Shown piece after piece: positions 27,726 to 36,153 of a stretch of 64,000 nt of DNA (position 1 is its first letter; each line of letters starts with the position of its first letter). The stretch is from assembly GCF_020866925.1 (NCBI RefSeq), contig NZ_JAJGAK010000001.1, positions 912,189-976,188 of the forward strand. The letters are read 5' to 3'. Position numbers and translations under genes: made by a program. The notes below the pieces were generated by a model. That model saw only the letters and a list, made by a program, of their open reading frames with translations, had not been told where the DNA came from and ran no database searches. This stretch comes from Noviluteimonas lactosilytica (lineage in GTDB: Bacteria; Pseudomonadota; Gammaproteobacteria; Xanthomonadales; Xanthomonadaceae).

Positions 27726-29186
27726 ATGCGCCTTGTCCCGACGACGCTCGCCGCCGCCGTCCTCGCTTTCACCCTCGGTGCCGTGCAGGCCGCGCCACAG
27801 ACCGACGTGCAGACGAAGGGCGTGCCGACGAAGGGCGTGCTGACGAAAATCGCGCAGACCTCGGTCGACAACGCGACGCAGCTGCGCGAACGCGCGCTCG
27901 CCGACGACACCGCGTACGAGGTCGTCGAATCGCTGACGACCGAAGTCGGTCCGCGCATGGCGGGCAGCGAAGGCGATGCACGCGCGGTCGCGTGGGCGGT
28001 CGCGAAGTTCAAGTCGCTCGGTTACGACAAGGTGTGGACCGAACCGGTGACGTTTCCGAAGTGGGAGCGCAAGAGCGAGTCGGCCGAAGTCCTCGGCGAT
28101 CACTCGCAGAAGCTCACGCTCACCGCGCTCGGCGGCAGCCCCGGCGGCACCGTCGAAGGCGAAGTCGTTCGCTTCGCCTCGCTCAAGGACCTCGCCGATG
28201 CGCCCGCCGGTTCGCTGAAGGGCAAGATCGCCTTCATCGACTTCACCATGGAGCGCGCGAAGGACGGCAGCGGATACGGCATGGGTTCGCAGATCCGCGG
28301 CGGCGGTCCGTCGGCCGCGATCCGCGCGGGCGCGTCGGCCTACCTGATGCGTTCGGCGGGCACGGATTCGCACCGCAATCCGCATACCGGCATCACGCAC
28401 TTCGACGATGGCTTGAATCCGATTCCGTCGGCCGCGCTCGCCGCGCCCGATGCCGCGCAGCTCTCGCGCCTGGTCGCGCTCGGCAAGCCGGTGCGCGTGA
28501 AGCTCGCGCTCGACTGCGGCTGGACCGGCACGTACACGTCGCAGAATGTGATCGGCGAAATGCGCGGCCGCAGCAAGCCCGACGAAGTCGTCGTGATCGG
28601 CGGCCACCTGGATTCGTGGGACCTCGGTACCGGCGCGATCGACGATGGCGCGGGCGTGGCGATCGCGATGGGCGCGGGCAAGTTGATCGGCGACATGAAG
28701 CAGCGCCCCGCGCGCACGATCCGCGTGGTTGCGTTCTCGAACGAAGAGCAGGGCCTGTACGGCGGTCGCGCCTACGCGCAACAGCACATGGGCGACATCC
28801 GCAAGCACCAGATCGGCGCGGAAAGCGACTTCGGCGCGGGCCGCATCTATGCGTTCAGCACCGGCGCGCCGGAACGCGCGCTCGGCGCGGTGAAGCAGAT
28901 CGCCGACGTGCTCGCGCCGCTCGGCATCGAATACACGCCGGGCCAGGGCGGTCCCGGCCCCGACATCAGTCCGTTCGCCGCGAACGGCCTGGCGTGGGGC
29001 GCGCTGCGCCAGGACGGCACGGACTACTTCGACTACCACCACACGCCGGACGACACGCTCGACAAGATCGATCCGAAGGCGCTAGCGCAGAACGTCGCCG
29101 CGTACGCGGTGTTCGCGTACCTCGCGGCGGATGCCGACGGGGATTTCGGTAGCGAGCGCAAGCAGGTGACGCCGCCGCGCGAGTGA
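27726..29186 (+). CDS. M28 family zinc aminopeptidase, secreted
   Basis: 486 residues. A signal peptide (residues 1-22, ending AVQA) directs export. The M28 catalytic domain carries zinc ligands and catalytic residues in GGHLDSWDLG (H294), DDGAGVA (D307), NEEQG (E340/E341), ESDFG (D368) and YHHTPDD (H439). A PA-like insert (about residues 140-260) is present. The region just after the signal peptide has a short repeat, TKGVPTKGVLTK. Function is likely release of N-terminal residues from peptides in the periplasm. Confidence 0.92.
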   Translation: MRLVPTTLAAAVLAFTLGAVQAAPQTDVQTKGVPTKGVLTKIAQTSVDNATQLRERALADDTAYEVVESLTTEVGPRMAGSEGDARAVAWAVAKFKSLGYDKVWTEPVTFPKWERKSESAEVLGDHSQKLTLTALGGSPGGTVEGEVVRFASLKDLADAPAGSLKGKIAFIDFTMERAKDGSGYGMGSQIRGGGPSAAIRAGASAYLMRSAGTDSHRNPHTGITHFDDGLNPIPSAALAAPDAAQLSRLVALGKPVRVKLALDCGWTGTYTSQNVIGEMRGRSKPDEVVVIGGHLDSWDLGTGAIDDGAGVAIAMGAGKLIGDMKQRPARTIRVVAFSNEEQGLYGGRAYAQQHMGDIRKHQIGAESDFGAGRIYAFSTGAPERALGAVKQIADVLAPLGIEYTPGQGGPGPDISPFAANGLAWGALRQDGTDYFDYHHTPDDTLDKIDPKALAQNVAAYAVFAYLAADADGDFGSERKQVTPPRE

Positions 29187-29200
29187 GGCGGGGGCGGGGC

Positions 29201-29323
29201 GGGAAACGGGAAACGGGAAACAAAAGGCGGGAAACGGGAGTTCGGTCTTCCCTTCGGCTCGTAAGTCTGTCGGCCGAAGTGAAAGGCACTCTCCCGTTTC
29301 CCGCCTTTTGTTTCCCGTTTCCC
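29201..29323. repeat. 33-bp inverted repeat with nested hairpin between convergent genes
   Basis: 29208-29240 and 29291-29323 are perfect inverse complements (arms built of GGGAAAC units and CAAAAGGCGGGAAACGGGAG) around a 50-nt loop. CTTCGGC (29252-29258) and GCCGAAG (29273-29279) form a second stem in the loop. GGGAAAC is repeated three times in tandem at 29201-29221. The right arm ends one base before the mpo1-like stop. It probably ends transcription from both sides. Confidence 0.85.
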
Positions 29324-29324
29324 C

Positions 29325-29627
29325 TTACAGCTTCACGCGCCCACGCAGCACGTCGGCAAACATCACCCAATCGCCCATCAGCGAATAGATCGGATGCTTG
29401 AACGTCGCCGGCCGGTTGTGTTCGAAGAAGAAGTGCCCGACCCACGCGAACGCGTAGCCGCACACGAGTGCGCCGAGCAGCCACCATGCGTTGCCCGTTG
29501 CGATCGCAACGCCGATCAATGCCAGCACGCCCCAGCTGCCGATGAAGTGCAATCGCCGGCACGTCGCGTTGGCGTGCTCGCCGAGATAGAACGGGTAGAA
29601 CTCGCGGAAGCTGGCGAACCGGCTCAT
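29325..29627 (-). CDS. DUF962/Mpo1-like membrane protein
   Basis: 100 residues with two membrane helices (LHFIGSWGVLALIGVAIATG and WWLLGALVCGYAFAWVGHFF). The conserved pattern YLGEHANATCRRLHFIG and GHFFFEHNRPATFKHP matches DUF962; the yeast member Mpo1 is an iron-dependent dioxygenase of 2-hydroxy fatty acids, and the His residues in HxxG and GHFFFEHNRP are retained. Last gene of a four-gene operon; overlaps mazG by ATGA. Confidence 0.9.
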   Translation of the reverse strand: MSRFASFREFYPFYLGEHANATCRRLHFIGSWGVLALIGVAIATGNAWWLLGALVCGYAFAWVGHFFFEHNRPATFKHPIYSLMGDWVMFADVLRGRVKL

Positions 29628-30436
29628 TTGCGCTCCGTCTTCTTGGCGCGATCCCAGTAGGCGTCCTGTCCTTCGAGCGGCAGCGTCGACAGCACCACGC
29701 CCTCCGCCGCCGCGAGGACTTCCATCTGGCGGAAGCGGCGTTCGAATTTCAGGTTCGCGCGGCGCAATGCGCTGCCGACGTCGACCTTCGCGTGTCGCGC
29801 GATGTTCGCGCACACGAACAGCAAGTCGCCGATCTCGTCCTCGAGGCGATCGCGCGCGAACGCATCGGTCGGGTCGGCGGCGATCGCGGCGAACTCCGCG
29901 CGTACCTCGTCGATCTCTTCGTGCAACTTCTCGATCACCGGCGCGGGGCCGGGCCAATCGAAGCCGACCTTCGCCGCCTTGTGCTGCAGCTTCACCGCGC
30001 GCTGCCATTCCGGCAGGCCGCGCGCGATGCCCGCGAGCGCGGACGTGTCGTCGTGCCCGGCGGCGTCGCGTTCGCGTCGCTTGTGTTCTTCCCACGCGAC
30101 GGTCTGCGCGTGCGCGTCGCCGACCTGGTCGTCGCCGAACACATGCGGATGACGCCGCACCATCTTGTCGCAGATCGCTTCGACCACGTCGCCGAACGCA
30201 AACGCGCCCTGCTCTTCCGCCATGCGCGCGTGGAAGACCACCTGCAGCAGCAGGTCGCCGAGTTCGTCGCGCAGGCCCGGCAGGTCCTTGCGGTCGATCG
30301 CGTCCGCGACTTCGTAGGCTTCCTCGACCGTGTACGGCGCGATGGTCGCGAAGGTCTGTTCGATGTCCCACGGGCAACCGCCCTGCGGATCGCGCAGGCG
30401 CGCCATGATCGCGAGCAGCGCGTCGATGTCGCTCAT
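29624..30436 (-). CDS. mazG: Nucleoside triphosphate pyrophosphohydrolase MazG
   Basis: 270 residues with two MazG domains. The first has GGCPWDIEQTFATIAPYTVE followed by the EExxE metal site (VEEAYEVADA) and DELGDLLLQVVFHA; the second has EEIDEVRAEF and EDEIGDLLF. MazG hydrolyses NTPs and damaged dNTPs to monophosphates and influences (p)ppGpp level in E. coli. It overlaps cysQ and the mpo1-like gene by ATGA on either side. Confidence 0.96.
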   Translation of the reverse strand: MSDIDALLAIMARLRDPQGGCPWDIEQTFATIAPYTVEEAYEVADAIDRKDLPGLRDELGDLLLQVVFHARMAEEQGAFAFGDVVEAICDKMVRRHPHVFGDDQVGDAHAQTVAWEEHKRRERDAAGHDDTSALAGIARGLPEWQRAVKLQHKAAKVGFDWPGPAPVIEKLHEEIDEVRAEFAAIAADPTDAFARDRLEDEIGDLLFVCANIARHAKVDVGSALRRANLKFERRFRQMEVLAAAEGVVLSTLPLEGQDAYWDRAKKTERK

Positions 30437-31233
30437 ACGTTCATCCATTCGCGCCAGGGCAGATCGGGATCGCCGATCGCGAGGAAGTCGCCGTTGAGCA
30501 GCGTCTCGCGCTGGTTGTAGCGCAGCGGGCGGCCCTTGGAATCGACGACGAACCCGCCGGCGCCTTCGACCACCACCTGCCCCGCCGCCGTGTCCCACTC
30601 GCTGGTGGGACCGAAGCGCGGATACACGTCGAGCCCGCCCTCGGCGATGCGGCAGAACTTGAGCGACGACCCCAGGCTCAGCGGTTCGGTCGGCCCCATG
30701 CGCGCGATGAACGCATCGGTGCGCTCGTCGCGATGCGAACGGCTCGCCGCCACGCGCAGCGGTTGCGTCGCCGGCCGCCGCGATTGCAGGACGATTTCGC
30801 CGTCGCCCTTGCGATGGAACGCCGGCCCGCCCTGCGTCGCGTGGTACAGATCGCCGGTGACCGGCGCCTGCACGACGCCGAAGATCGCCACGCCATCGAC
30901 GATCAACGCGAGGTTCACCGAGAACTCGCCGTTGCGCTTGACGAATTCGCGCGTGCCGTCGAGCGGATCGACGAGCCACAGGCGGCGCCAGTCGCGGCGC
31001 ACGTTCCAGGTCGCGTCTTCGGCGGCTTCCTCCGACAACACGGGGATGTCGGGCGTCAGCGCCTCGAGGCCTTCGACGAGGATGTTGTGTGCGGCGAGAT
31101 CGGCCGCGGTGAGCGGGCTCTGGTCGGACTTGCGCTCGACTTCGAACTTGCCTTCGTAGATGCGCAGGATCGCGTCCGCGGCGCGGTGCGCAAGCGCGAT
31201 CGCGCCTTCGCGCAACGTGTCGTGGATCTTCAT
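30433..31233 (-). CDS. cysQ: 3'(2'),5'-bisphosphate nucleotidase CysQ
   Basis: 266 residues, inositol-phosphatase fold. The metal-binding motif WLVDPLDGTREFVK (residues 86-99) and the second motif EWDTAAGQVVVEGAGG are intact, as is LSEEAAED. CysQ degrades pAp formed in sulfate assimilation. It is coupled to nudE upstream and mazG downstream by ATGA overlaps. Confidence 0.95.
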   Translation of the reverse strand: MKIHDTLREGAIALAHRAADAILRIYEGKFEVERKSDQSPLTAADLAAHNILVEGLEALTPDIPVLSEEAAEDATWNVRRDWRRLWLVDPLDGTREFVKRNGEFSVNLALIVDGVAIFGVVQAPVTGDLYHATQGGPAFHRKGDGEIVLQSRRPATQPLRVAASRSHRDERTDAFIARMGPTEPLSLGSSLKFCRIAEGGLDVYPRFGPTSEWDTAAGQVVVEGAGGFVVDSKGRPLRYNQRETLLNGDFLAIGDPDLPWREWMNV

Positions 31234-31781
31234 GCGGCCTGCGTCCGGAGCCATTCGCGCACGAGGAACAGCGCCGCGATCGAACGTCCTTCCGAGAAAT
31301 CCTCGCGCAGGATCAGCTGGTCCAGCGCTTCGAGCTTCCATGGCACCACTTCGAGCTCCTCGGGTTCGTCGCCGGGCAGGCGCTCTTCGTACAGGTCGCG
31401 CGCGAGCACCAAATGGGTCTGGTGGCTCATGTAGGTCGGCGCGAGCGTGATGGTGCGCAGCACCTGCAGCGAGCGAGCGCCGTAGCCGGCCTCTTCCTTC
31501 AACTCGCGGTCGGCGGCCTGTTCCGGCGACTCGCCGGCGTCGATGCGGCCCTTCACGAGGCCGAGCTCGTAACGGTGCACGCCGGCCGCGTATTCGCGCA
31601 CGAGCAGCGCGGTTTCGGCGTCGAGCATGGGCACCACGATCACCGCGCCGTGGCCGCGCCCGTGAAGGCGCTCGTAGCGCCTGCGCTCGCCGTTGTCGAA
31701 TTCCAGGTCGAGCCGCTCCATGCGCCAGGGACCGGCGTCGTGCTCGGTGATGCCATGGATGGTGGGCAGGCGGCGGGTCAT
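31230..31781 (-). CDS. nudE: ADP compounds hydrolase NudE
   Basis: 183 residues. The Nudix box (KGRIDAGESPEQAADRELKE and EAGY, residues 78-100) is complete. NudE-type enzymes hydrolyse ADP-ribose, Ap3A and NADH. It heads an operon of four genes that process nucleotide by-products. I start at ATG 31781 (MTRRLPTIHG); a further in-frame start at 31796 would leave almost no gap to bioA. Confidence 0.93.
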   Translation of the reverse strand: MTRRLPTIHGITEHDAGPWRMERLDLEFDNGERRRYERLHGRGHGAVIVVPMLDAETALLVREYAAGVHRYELGLVKGRIDAGESPEQAADRELKEEAGYGARSLQVLRTITLAPTYMSHQTHLVLARDLYEERLPGDEPEELEVVPWKLEALDQLILREDFSEGRSIAALFLVREWLRTQAA

Positions 31782-31798
31782 GGTCGCAGAATGCACGG

Positions 31799-33175
31799 AT
31801 GGACCGCGGACATGACCCGATGATAGCGCGCGACCTTGCAGTGCTGTGGCATCCCTGCACGCAGATGCGCGAACACCCCGACACCCTGCCGCTGGTGCCC
31901 ATCGCGCGCGGCGAAGGCGCGTGGCTGGTCGGCCACGACGGGCGCCGCTACCTCGATGCGGTGTCGAGCTGGTGGACCAACCTCTTCGGCCACGCCGAGC
32001 CGCGCATCGCCGCGGCCATCGCGCGGCAGGCGGGGCAGCTCGAACAGGTGATCCTCGCCGGCTTCTCGCACGAACCCGCGGTCGCGCTCGCCGAGCGCCT
32101 GCTCGCGCTCGCGCCGCGCGAACCCGGCCGTGCGCCGCTGTCGAAGGTGTTCTACGCCGACAACGGTTCGGCGGGCGTGGAGGTCGCGCTGAAGATGGCG
32201 TTCCACTGGTTCCGCAACCGCGGCCAGGCGCAGCGCACGAAGTTCATCGCGCTGGAGAACGGCTATCACGGCGAAACCATCGGCGCGCTCGCGGTCGGCG
32301 ATATTCCGTTGTATCGGCGCGTGTATGCGCCACTGCTCGCCGAAGCGATCTTCGCGCCCTCGCCCGACGCATATCTCGCACGCGATGGCGAATCGCCGGT
32401 CCAATATGCGGAACGCGCCGCCGACGAACTGCGCGACATCCTCGAACGCCACGGCCACGAAACCTGCGCGCTGATCCTCGAACCGCGCGTGCAATGCGCG
32501 GGCGGCATGCGCATGCACGATCCGGTGTACCTGAAGCGCGTGCGTCAGTTGTGCGATGCGCACGGCGTGTTCCTCATCGCCGACGAAATCGCGGTCGGCT
32601 TCGGCCGCACCGGCACGCGCTTCGCATGCGAACAGGCGGGCATCCAGCCGGACCTGATGTGCCTGTCGAAGGGATTGACCGGCGGCTTCCTTCCGCTCGC
32701 GGCGGTGCTCGCCACGCAGGCGATCTACGACGGCTTCCTCGACGAGTCGCGCGAGCGTGCGTTCCTGCACTCGCACAGCTACACCGGCAATCCGCTCGCG
32801 TGCGCGGCGGCGCTGCAGGCGCAGGCGATCTTCGACGAGGACGGCATCCTCGAACGCAACACGCGCACGGCGGCGACGATGACATCGTTGGCGGCGGAAC
32901 TGCGCGACCTCCCGCACATCGCCGATGTGCGCCAGGCCGGCATGATCCTCGCGTTCGAACTGACGAAGAACGGCGACAAGGCGACACCGTTCGCCGCGCA
33001 GTCACGCGTCGGCCTGCTCGCGTATCGCAAGGCGCTCGATCTCGGCGTCGTGCTGCGTCCGCTCGGCGACATCCTGTACTGGATGCCGCCCTATTGCGTC
33101 GACGACGAACAACTCCGGCTGCTCGCCGACACCACGCGCGCCGCCATCCTCCACGCCACCCAGGACGCCGCCTGA
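31799..33175 (+). CDS. bioA: Adenosylmethionine-8-amino-7-oxononanoate aminotransferase
   Basis: PLP enzyme of biotin synthesis that uses SAM as amino donor to make DAPA. SSWWTNLFGH, ENGYHGETIGA and the PLP Lys291 in MCLSKGLTGGFLPL are BioA-specific. 458 residues from ATG 31799; ATG 31820 (MIARDLAVLWHP) is also possible, as neither has a clear ribosome binding site. It is divergent from nudE with 17 bp between start codons. The bioA-rsmE pair next to the chp cluster is known from Xanthomonas. Confidence 0.95.
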   Translation: MDRGHDPMIARDLAVLWHPCTQMREHPDTLPLVPIARGEGAWLVGHDGRRYLDAVSSWWTNLFGHAEPRIAAAIARQAGQLEQVILAGFSHEPAVALAERLLALAPREPGRAPLSKVFYADNGSAGVEVALKMAFHWFRNRGQAQRTKFIALENGYHGETIGALAVGDIPLYRRVYAPLLAEAIFAPSPDAYLARDGESPVQYAERAADELRDILERHGHETCALILEPRVQCAGGMRMHDPVYLKRVRQLCDAHGVFLIADEIAVGFGRTGTRFACEQAGIQPDLMCLSKGLTGGFLPLAAVLATQAIYDGFLDESRERAFLHSHSYTGNPLACAAALQAQAIFDEDGILERNTRTAATMTSLAAELRDLPHIADVRQAGMILAFELTKNGDKATPFAAQSRVGLLAYRKALDLGVVLRPLGDILYWMPPYCVDDEQLRLLADTTRAAILHATQDAA

Positions 33176-33906
33176 TGCGCACGACGCGGATCTTCGTCGA
33201 CCAGCCCCTGCGATCGGGCAAGCGCATCGCGCTGCCCGAGGACGCCGCCGCCCACCTCGTGCGCGTGCTGCGCATGCAGGCGGGCGATGGATGCGTGTTG
33301 TTCGACGGCGACGGAGGCGATTACGCCGCGACGATCGTGTCGGCGAACAAGCGCGGCGTCGAGGCCGATGTCGGCGCGCGCACGCAGGTCGACAACGAAT
33401 CGCCGCTGCGCATCACCCTCGTGCAGGGCATCGCGCGCGGCGAGAAGATGGACTGGATCCTGCAGAAGGCGACCGAACTCGGCGTGACGCAGGTGCTGCC
33501 GGTGAACAGCGATCGCAGCGAAGTGAAACTCGACGCCGAGCGCGCGGTGAAGCGTCTCGCGCACTGGCGCAGCGTGGTCGTGTCGGCGTGCGAACAGAGC
33601 GGTCGCGCGCGCGTGCCGGAGGTGTCGGCCGCGCAGCCCTTGGCGAACGTCGCGAATGGCCTGGCGTCGCCGCATCGCTTCCTGCTGGACCCGGAAGCGA
33701 AGGATGCGATCGCGACGATGCCCGCGTTCGAAAGCGATTGCGTGTTGGCAGTCGGGCCGGAAGGCGGTTGGTCGGAGCGCGATCGCGCGGTGCTGACTGC
33801 CGCGGGGTTCAAGGGCCTGCGATTGGGCCCGCGCATCCTGCGCACGGAGACTGCGGGAATTGCAGCAATTGCCGCATTGCAGGCGCGCTTCGGCGACTTG
33901 GGTTAG
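33175..33906 (+). CDS. rsmE: 16S rRNA (uracil-N3-)-methyltransferase RsmE
   Basis: 243 residues. RsmE methylates U1498 of 16S rRNA. An N-terminal PUA-like domain (MRTTRIFVDQPLRSGKRIAL) is followed by a SPOUT knot with VGPEGGWSERD and LGPRILRTETAG. The ATG overlaps the bioA stop as TGATG. It ends 22 nt before the converging chpC stop. Confidence 0.95.
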   Translation: MRTTRIFVDQPLRSGKRIALPEDAAAHLVRVLRMQAGDGCVLFDGDGGDYAATIVSANKRGVEADVGARTQVDNESPLRITLVQGIARGEKMDWILQKATELGVTQVLPVNSDRSEVKLDAERAVKRLAHWRSVVVSACEQSGRARVPEVSAAQPLANVANGLASPHRFLLDPEAKDAIATMPAFESDCVLAVGPEGGWSERDRAVLTAAGFKGLRLGPRILRTETAGIAAIAALQARFGDLG

Positions 33907-33928
33907 TTCGCGTCGCGTCGGGCGAAAA

Positions 33929-34423
33929 TCACGCCGCCTTCAATGCTTCGCCGATCATCGACTCGATCTTCTCGAGATCCGGCAACAGCGCGCTGTCCTC
34001 GTTGAGCATCACGCGCGCCTGCACGCCATCGGGCAGCGTTTCGTCATCGCTGCCGCCATCGGCGACCACCGTGTCGCGCGACACCGTCACCAGGCGCGGG
34101 AAGCCCTGGGTCAGCATCGCGAAGAACGGCGTCTTCGCATCGCCGCCGAGTGCCTTGAGCACGACGACCTTGCTGCCGAGGCCGCCGCCGGCTTCGCTGG
34201 AGATGCCCGACAGGCGCGAGAACGTCACCAGCGGCAACTGCCAGCCGCGCCAGCGGATGCGACCAAGCAACCACGCTGGCGCATTCGCGATCGGTTCCGG
34301 GTCCGCGTACGACAACACTTCGGCGATCGTCGCGTTCGGCAGCAGCAGGCGGCCGCCGGCCACGGTGATGAGCACGCCCCGGATGTCGTGGGCGGGTGCG
34401 GCGGAAACGTGGGCGTCGGACAT
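33929..34423 (-). CDS. chpC: CheW-like protein of the Pil-Chp cluster (ChpC)
   Basis: 164 residues with a CheW fold: VLITVAGGRLLLPNATIAEV, AWLLGRIRWRGWQLPLVTFS and VVVLKALGG. In Pseudomonas aeruginosa ChpC is the second CheW-type adaptor of the twitching chemosensory system. It is the last gene of the minus-strand cluster, 11 nt after chpB. Some loop residues differ from canonical CheW, as expected for this clade. Confidence 0.88.
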   Translation of the reverse strand: MSDAHVSAAPAHDIRGVLITVAGGRLLLPNATIAEVLSYADPEPIANAPAWLLGRIRWRGWQLPLVTFSRLSGISSEAGGGLGSKVVVLKALGGDAKTPFFAMLTQGFPRLVTVSRDTVVADGGSDDETLPDGVQARVMLNEDSALLPDLEKIESMIGEALKAA

Positions 34424-34434
34424 CGTCGTCAATC

Positions 34435-36153
34435 TCAGGCGGGCCAGCGCTGCAGCAGCGACTGGACGAGTTCGTTGGGCGCAGCGGCGGTGCCGCCGCG
34501 CGCGGTGAGCGCCATCGGCGCCGCCGCGTCGTAGCAACCGTCGGGCGACTGGCCGGCGACGAGCGCACCCTTCGCGGCATGCGCGAGCGCGCCATCGACG
34601 ACCGCGGGATCGGCGCCGCTGAGCAGCAGCACGGCCGAGTCTTCCGCGGGCAGCGCATCGAGCAGCGAGGCACCCGCTTCGAAACGCAGGCCGCTGTTTC
34701 CGTCGATGCCGAGTTCCGGCGGCACGATGTACACGTTGCCCGCTTCGACCTGCGCACCGGCTTCGGCCAGGCGCACCGGCAACGTCGCCGCGCGCGCCAT
34801 CTGCTGCACGAGGCGATCGTAGCGACCGCCGTCGAGGCGCTGGCTGATCAGCACGGCGCGCGGAAAACCCGCGGGCAGCGCGGTGAGGATCTGGCGCACC
34901 GCGTCCGGGCCGCCGATGCCGGCGAGGATCACGACGGCGCCGCGTGCGGCGTCGACCTGTGCACTCGTCGCGGCGGCCGCGATCGCATCGTCGGAGCCGA
35001 CGAGCGACAGCGACGAGATCTTCTGTTCGAGTTCGGCGACGTTCTTGTTGAACTGCGGCGCGACCGGCGCTTCGCTCGCGCGTTGCGTCGCCGCGCTCGC
35101 GGGAACGTCGCTGAGCGCTTCGAGCGAGAGATTCGAGAAGCTCGGCATCGCGCGTTCGACTGCCGATGCGGCGAGCGCTTCGGGCGCAGCGATGTCGAAG
35201 TCGAGGCTCGGCAGCGATTCCTTCGGTGCGAATTCGCGCACGGCGGGCATGTCGATCGCGACGTCCGGTACGTCAAACGCGATGTCGACCGGCATGTCGA
35301 GCGGCATGTCGACCGACGAGTCGAGCGTGATCGAGTCGTCCGCGCCCACGTCGCCCGCACCGCCGATGTCGCGCAGCAGCGAATCGAAATCCTGCGCCGG
35401 CTCGCGGAACGCAGGCGCAGCCACCTCGATCGGCGCGGCGTCGCCGGCGAAGTCGAGGTCGTTGATGTCGTCGGTGAAACTGATGCCGGCATACGCGGAC
35501 GCCACCGGCGCCGCTTCCAGTTCGGCTTCGAGTTCGGCGTCGGCGAACGCGGGCATCGCGATTTCGAGCGCTTCGGCGTCGAACGCTTCGATGTCCTGCG
35601 CTTCGATGTTGTGCGCTTCGATCGCCGCGACTTCGATCGCCGGCAGCTCGAACTCCGCGGCCTCACCGATGTCCGGTTCGCGCGGCACCTGCGAGGCGAT
35701 GTCGTCGGCCTCGGCGACGAACGTTGCGATGTCCGCGTCGGCGTGGCGTTCTTCCGGCGCCGGCGGACGACCGGGCACGGGCAGCGCGTCGCTGTCGGGC
35801 TCGCGGCCCGGCGGCAGCACGTCGTCGTGGCGATGCAGCTTCGCGGCCAGGTGGCGCACCCAGCGCGCGGCATCCCAGCCTTCGCGACGCGCGGCGAGGT
35901 CGGCTTCGTCGAAGATCACTTCGATCGCGCGATCGGCCAGCACGTCGTCGAATTTTTCCAGCGCGTCCTCGACGGCGGGATCGAGTGCGACGAGCACCGT
36001 TTCCACCGCCGCGATGCGCAGCGCCTGCGGATCGATGGTCGAGGGATCTGCCTCGATCACGACCTCGCCGCCGGCTTCGCGCAAGGCCGCGCGCAGGCGT
36101 TCGCACGCCTCGCCGGGACGTGCGAGCAATGCGACGCGCGGGGCCTCAGCCAT
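34435..36153 (-). CDS. chpB: CheB-like protein of the Pil-Chp cluster (ChpB), catalytic residues missing
   Basis: 572 residues. Residues 1-105 are receiver-like but without an obvious phospho-acceptor Asp. Residues 110-400 are a long acidic, Ala/Asp-rich linker with IEA and VDMPxD repeats. Residues 404-550 match the CheB methylesterase fold ([44 protein letters not shown]). The nucleophile region reads AGIGGP (411-416) instead of the usual ASTGGP, and the His region reads SQRLDG (437-442) instead of QHMP. It is probably catalytically inactive. Its start overlaps the end of chpA by 8 nt. Confidence 0.85.
   Translation of the reverse strand: MAEAPRVALLARPGEACERLRAALREAGGEVVIEADPSTIDPQALRIAAVETVLVALDPAVEDALEKFDDVLADRAIEVIFDEADLAARREGWDAARWVRHLAAKLHRHDDVLPPGREPDSDALPVPGRPPAPEERHADADIATFVAEADDIASQVPREPDIGEAAEFELPAIEVAAIEAHNIEAQDIEAFDAEALEIAMPAFADAELEAELEAAPVASAYAGISFTDDINDLDFAGDAAPIEVAAPAFREPAQDFDSLLRDIGGAGDVGADDSITLDSSVDMPLDMPVDIAFDVPDVAIDMPAVREFAPKESLPSLDFDIAAPEALAASAVERAMPSFSNLSLEALSDVPASAATQRASEAPVAPQFNKNVAELEQKISSLSLVGSDDAIAAAATSAQVDAARGAVVILAGIGGPDAVRQILTALPAGFPRAVLISQRLDGGRYDRLVQQMARAATLPVRLAEAGAQVEAGNVYIVPPELGIDGNSGLRFEAGASLLDALPAEDSAVLLLSGADPAVVDGALAHAAKGALVAGQSPDGCYDAAAPMALTARGGTAAAPNELVQSLLQRWPA

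Noticed and set aside
34435-36153. chpB as a pseudogene
   Set aside because: Although catalytic residues are missing, the frame is intact over 572 codons, the fold motifs remain and the overlap with chpA is preserved, so a retained non-catalytic protein is more likely.
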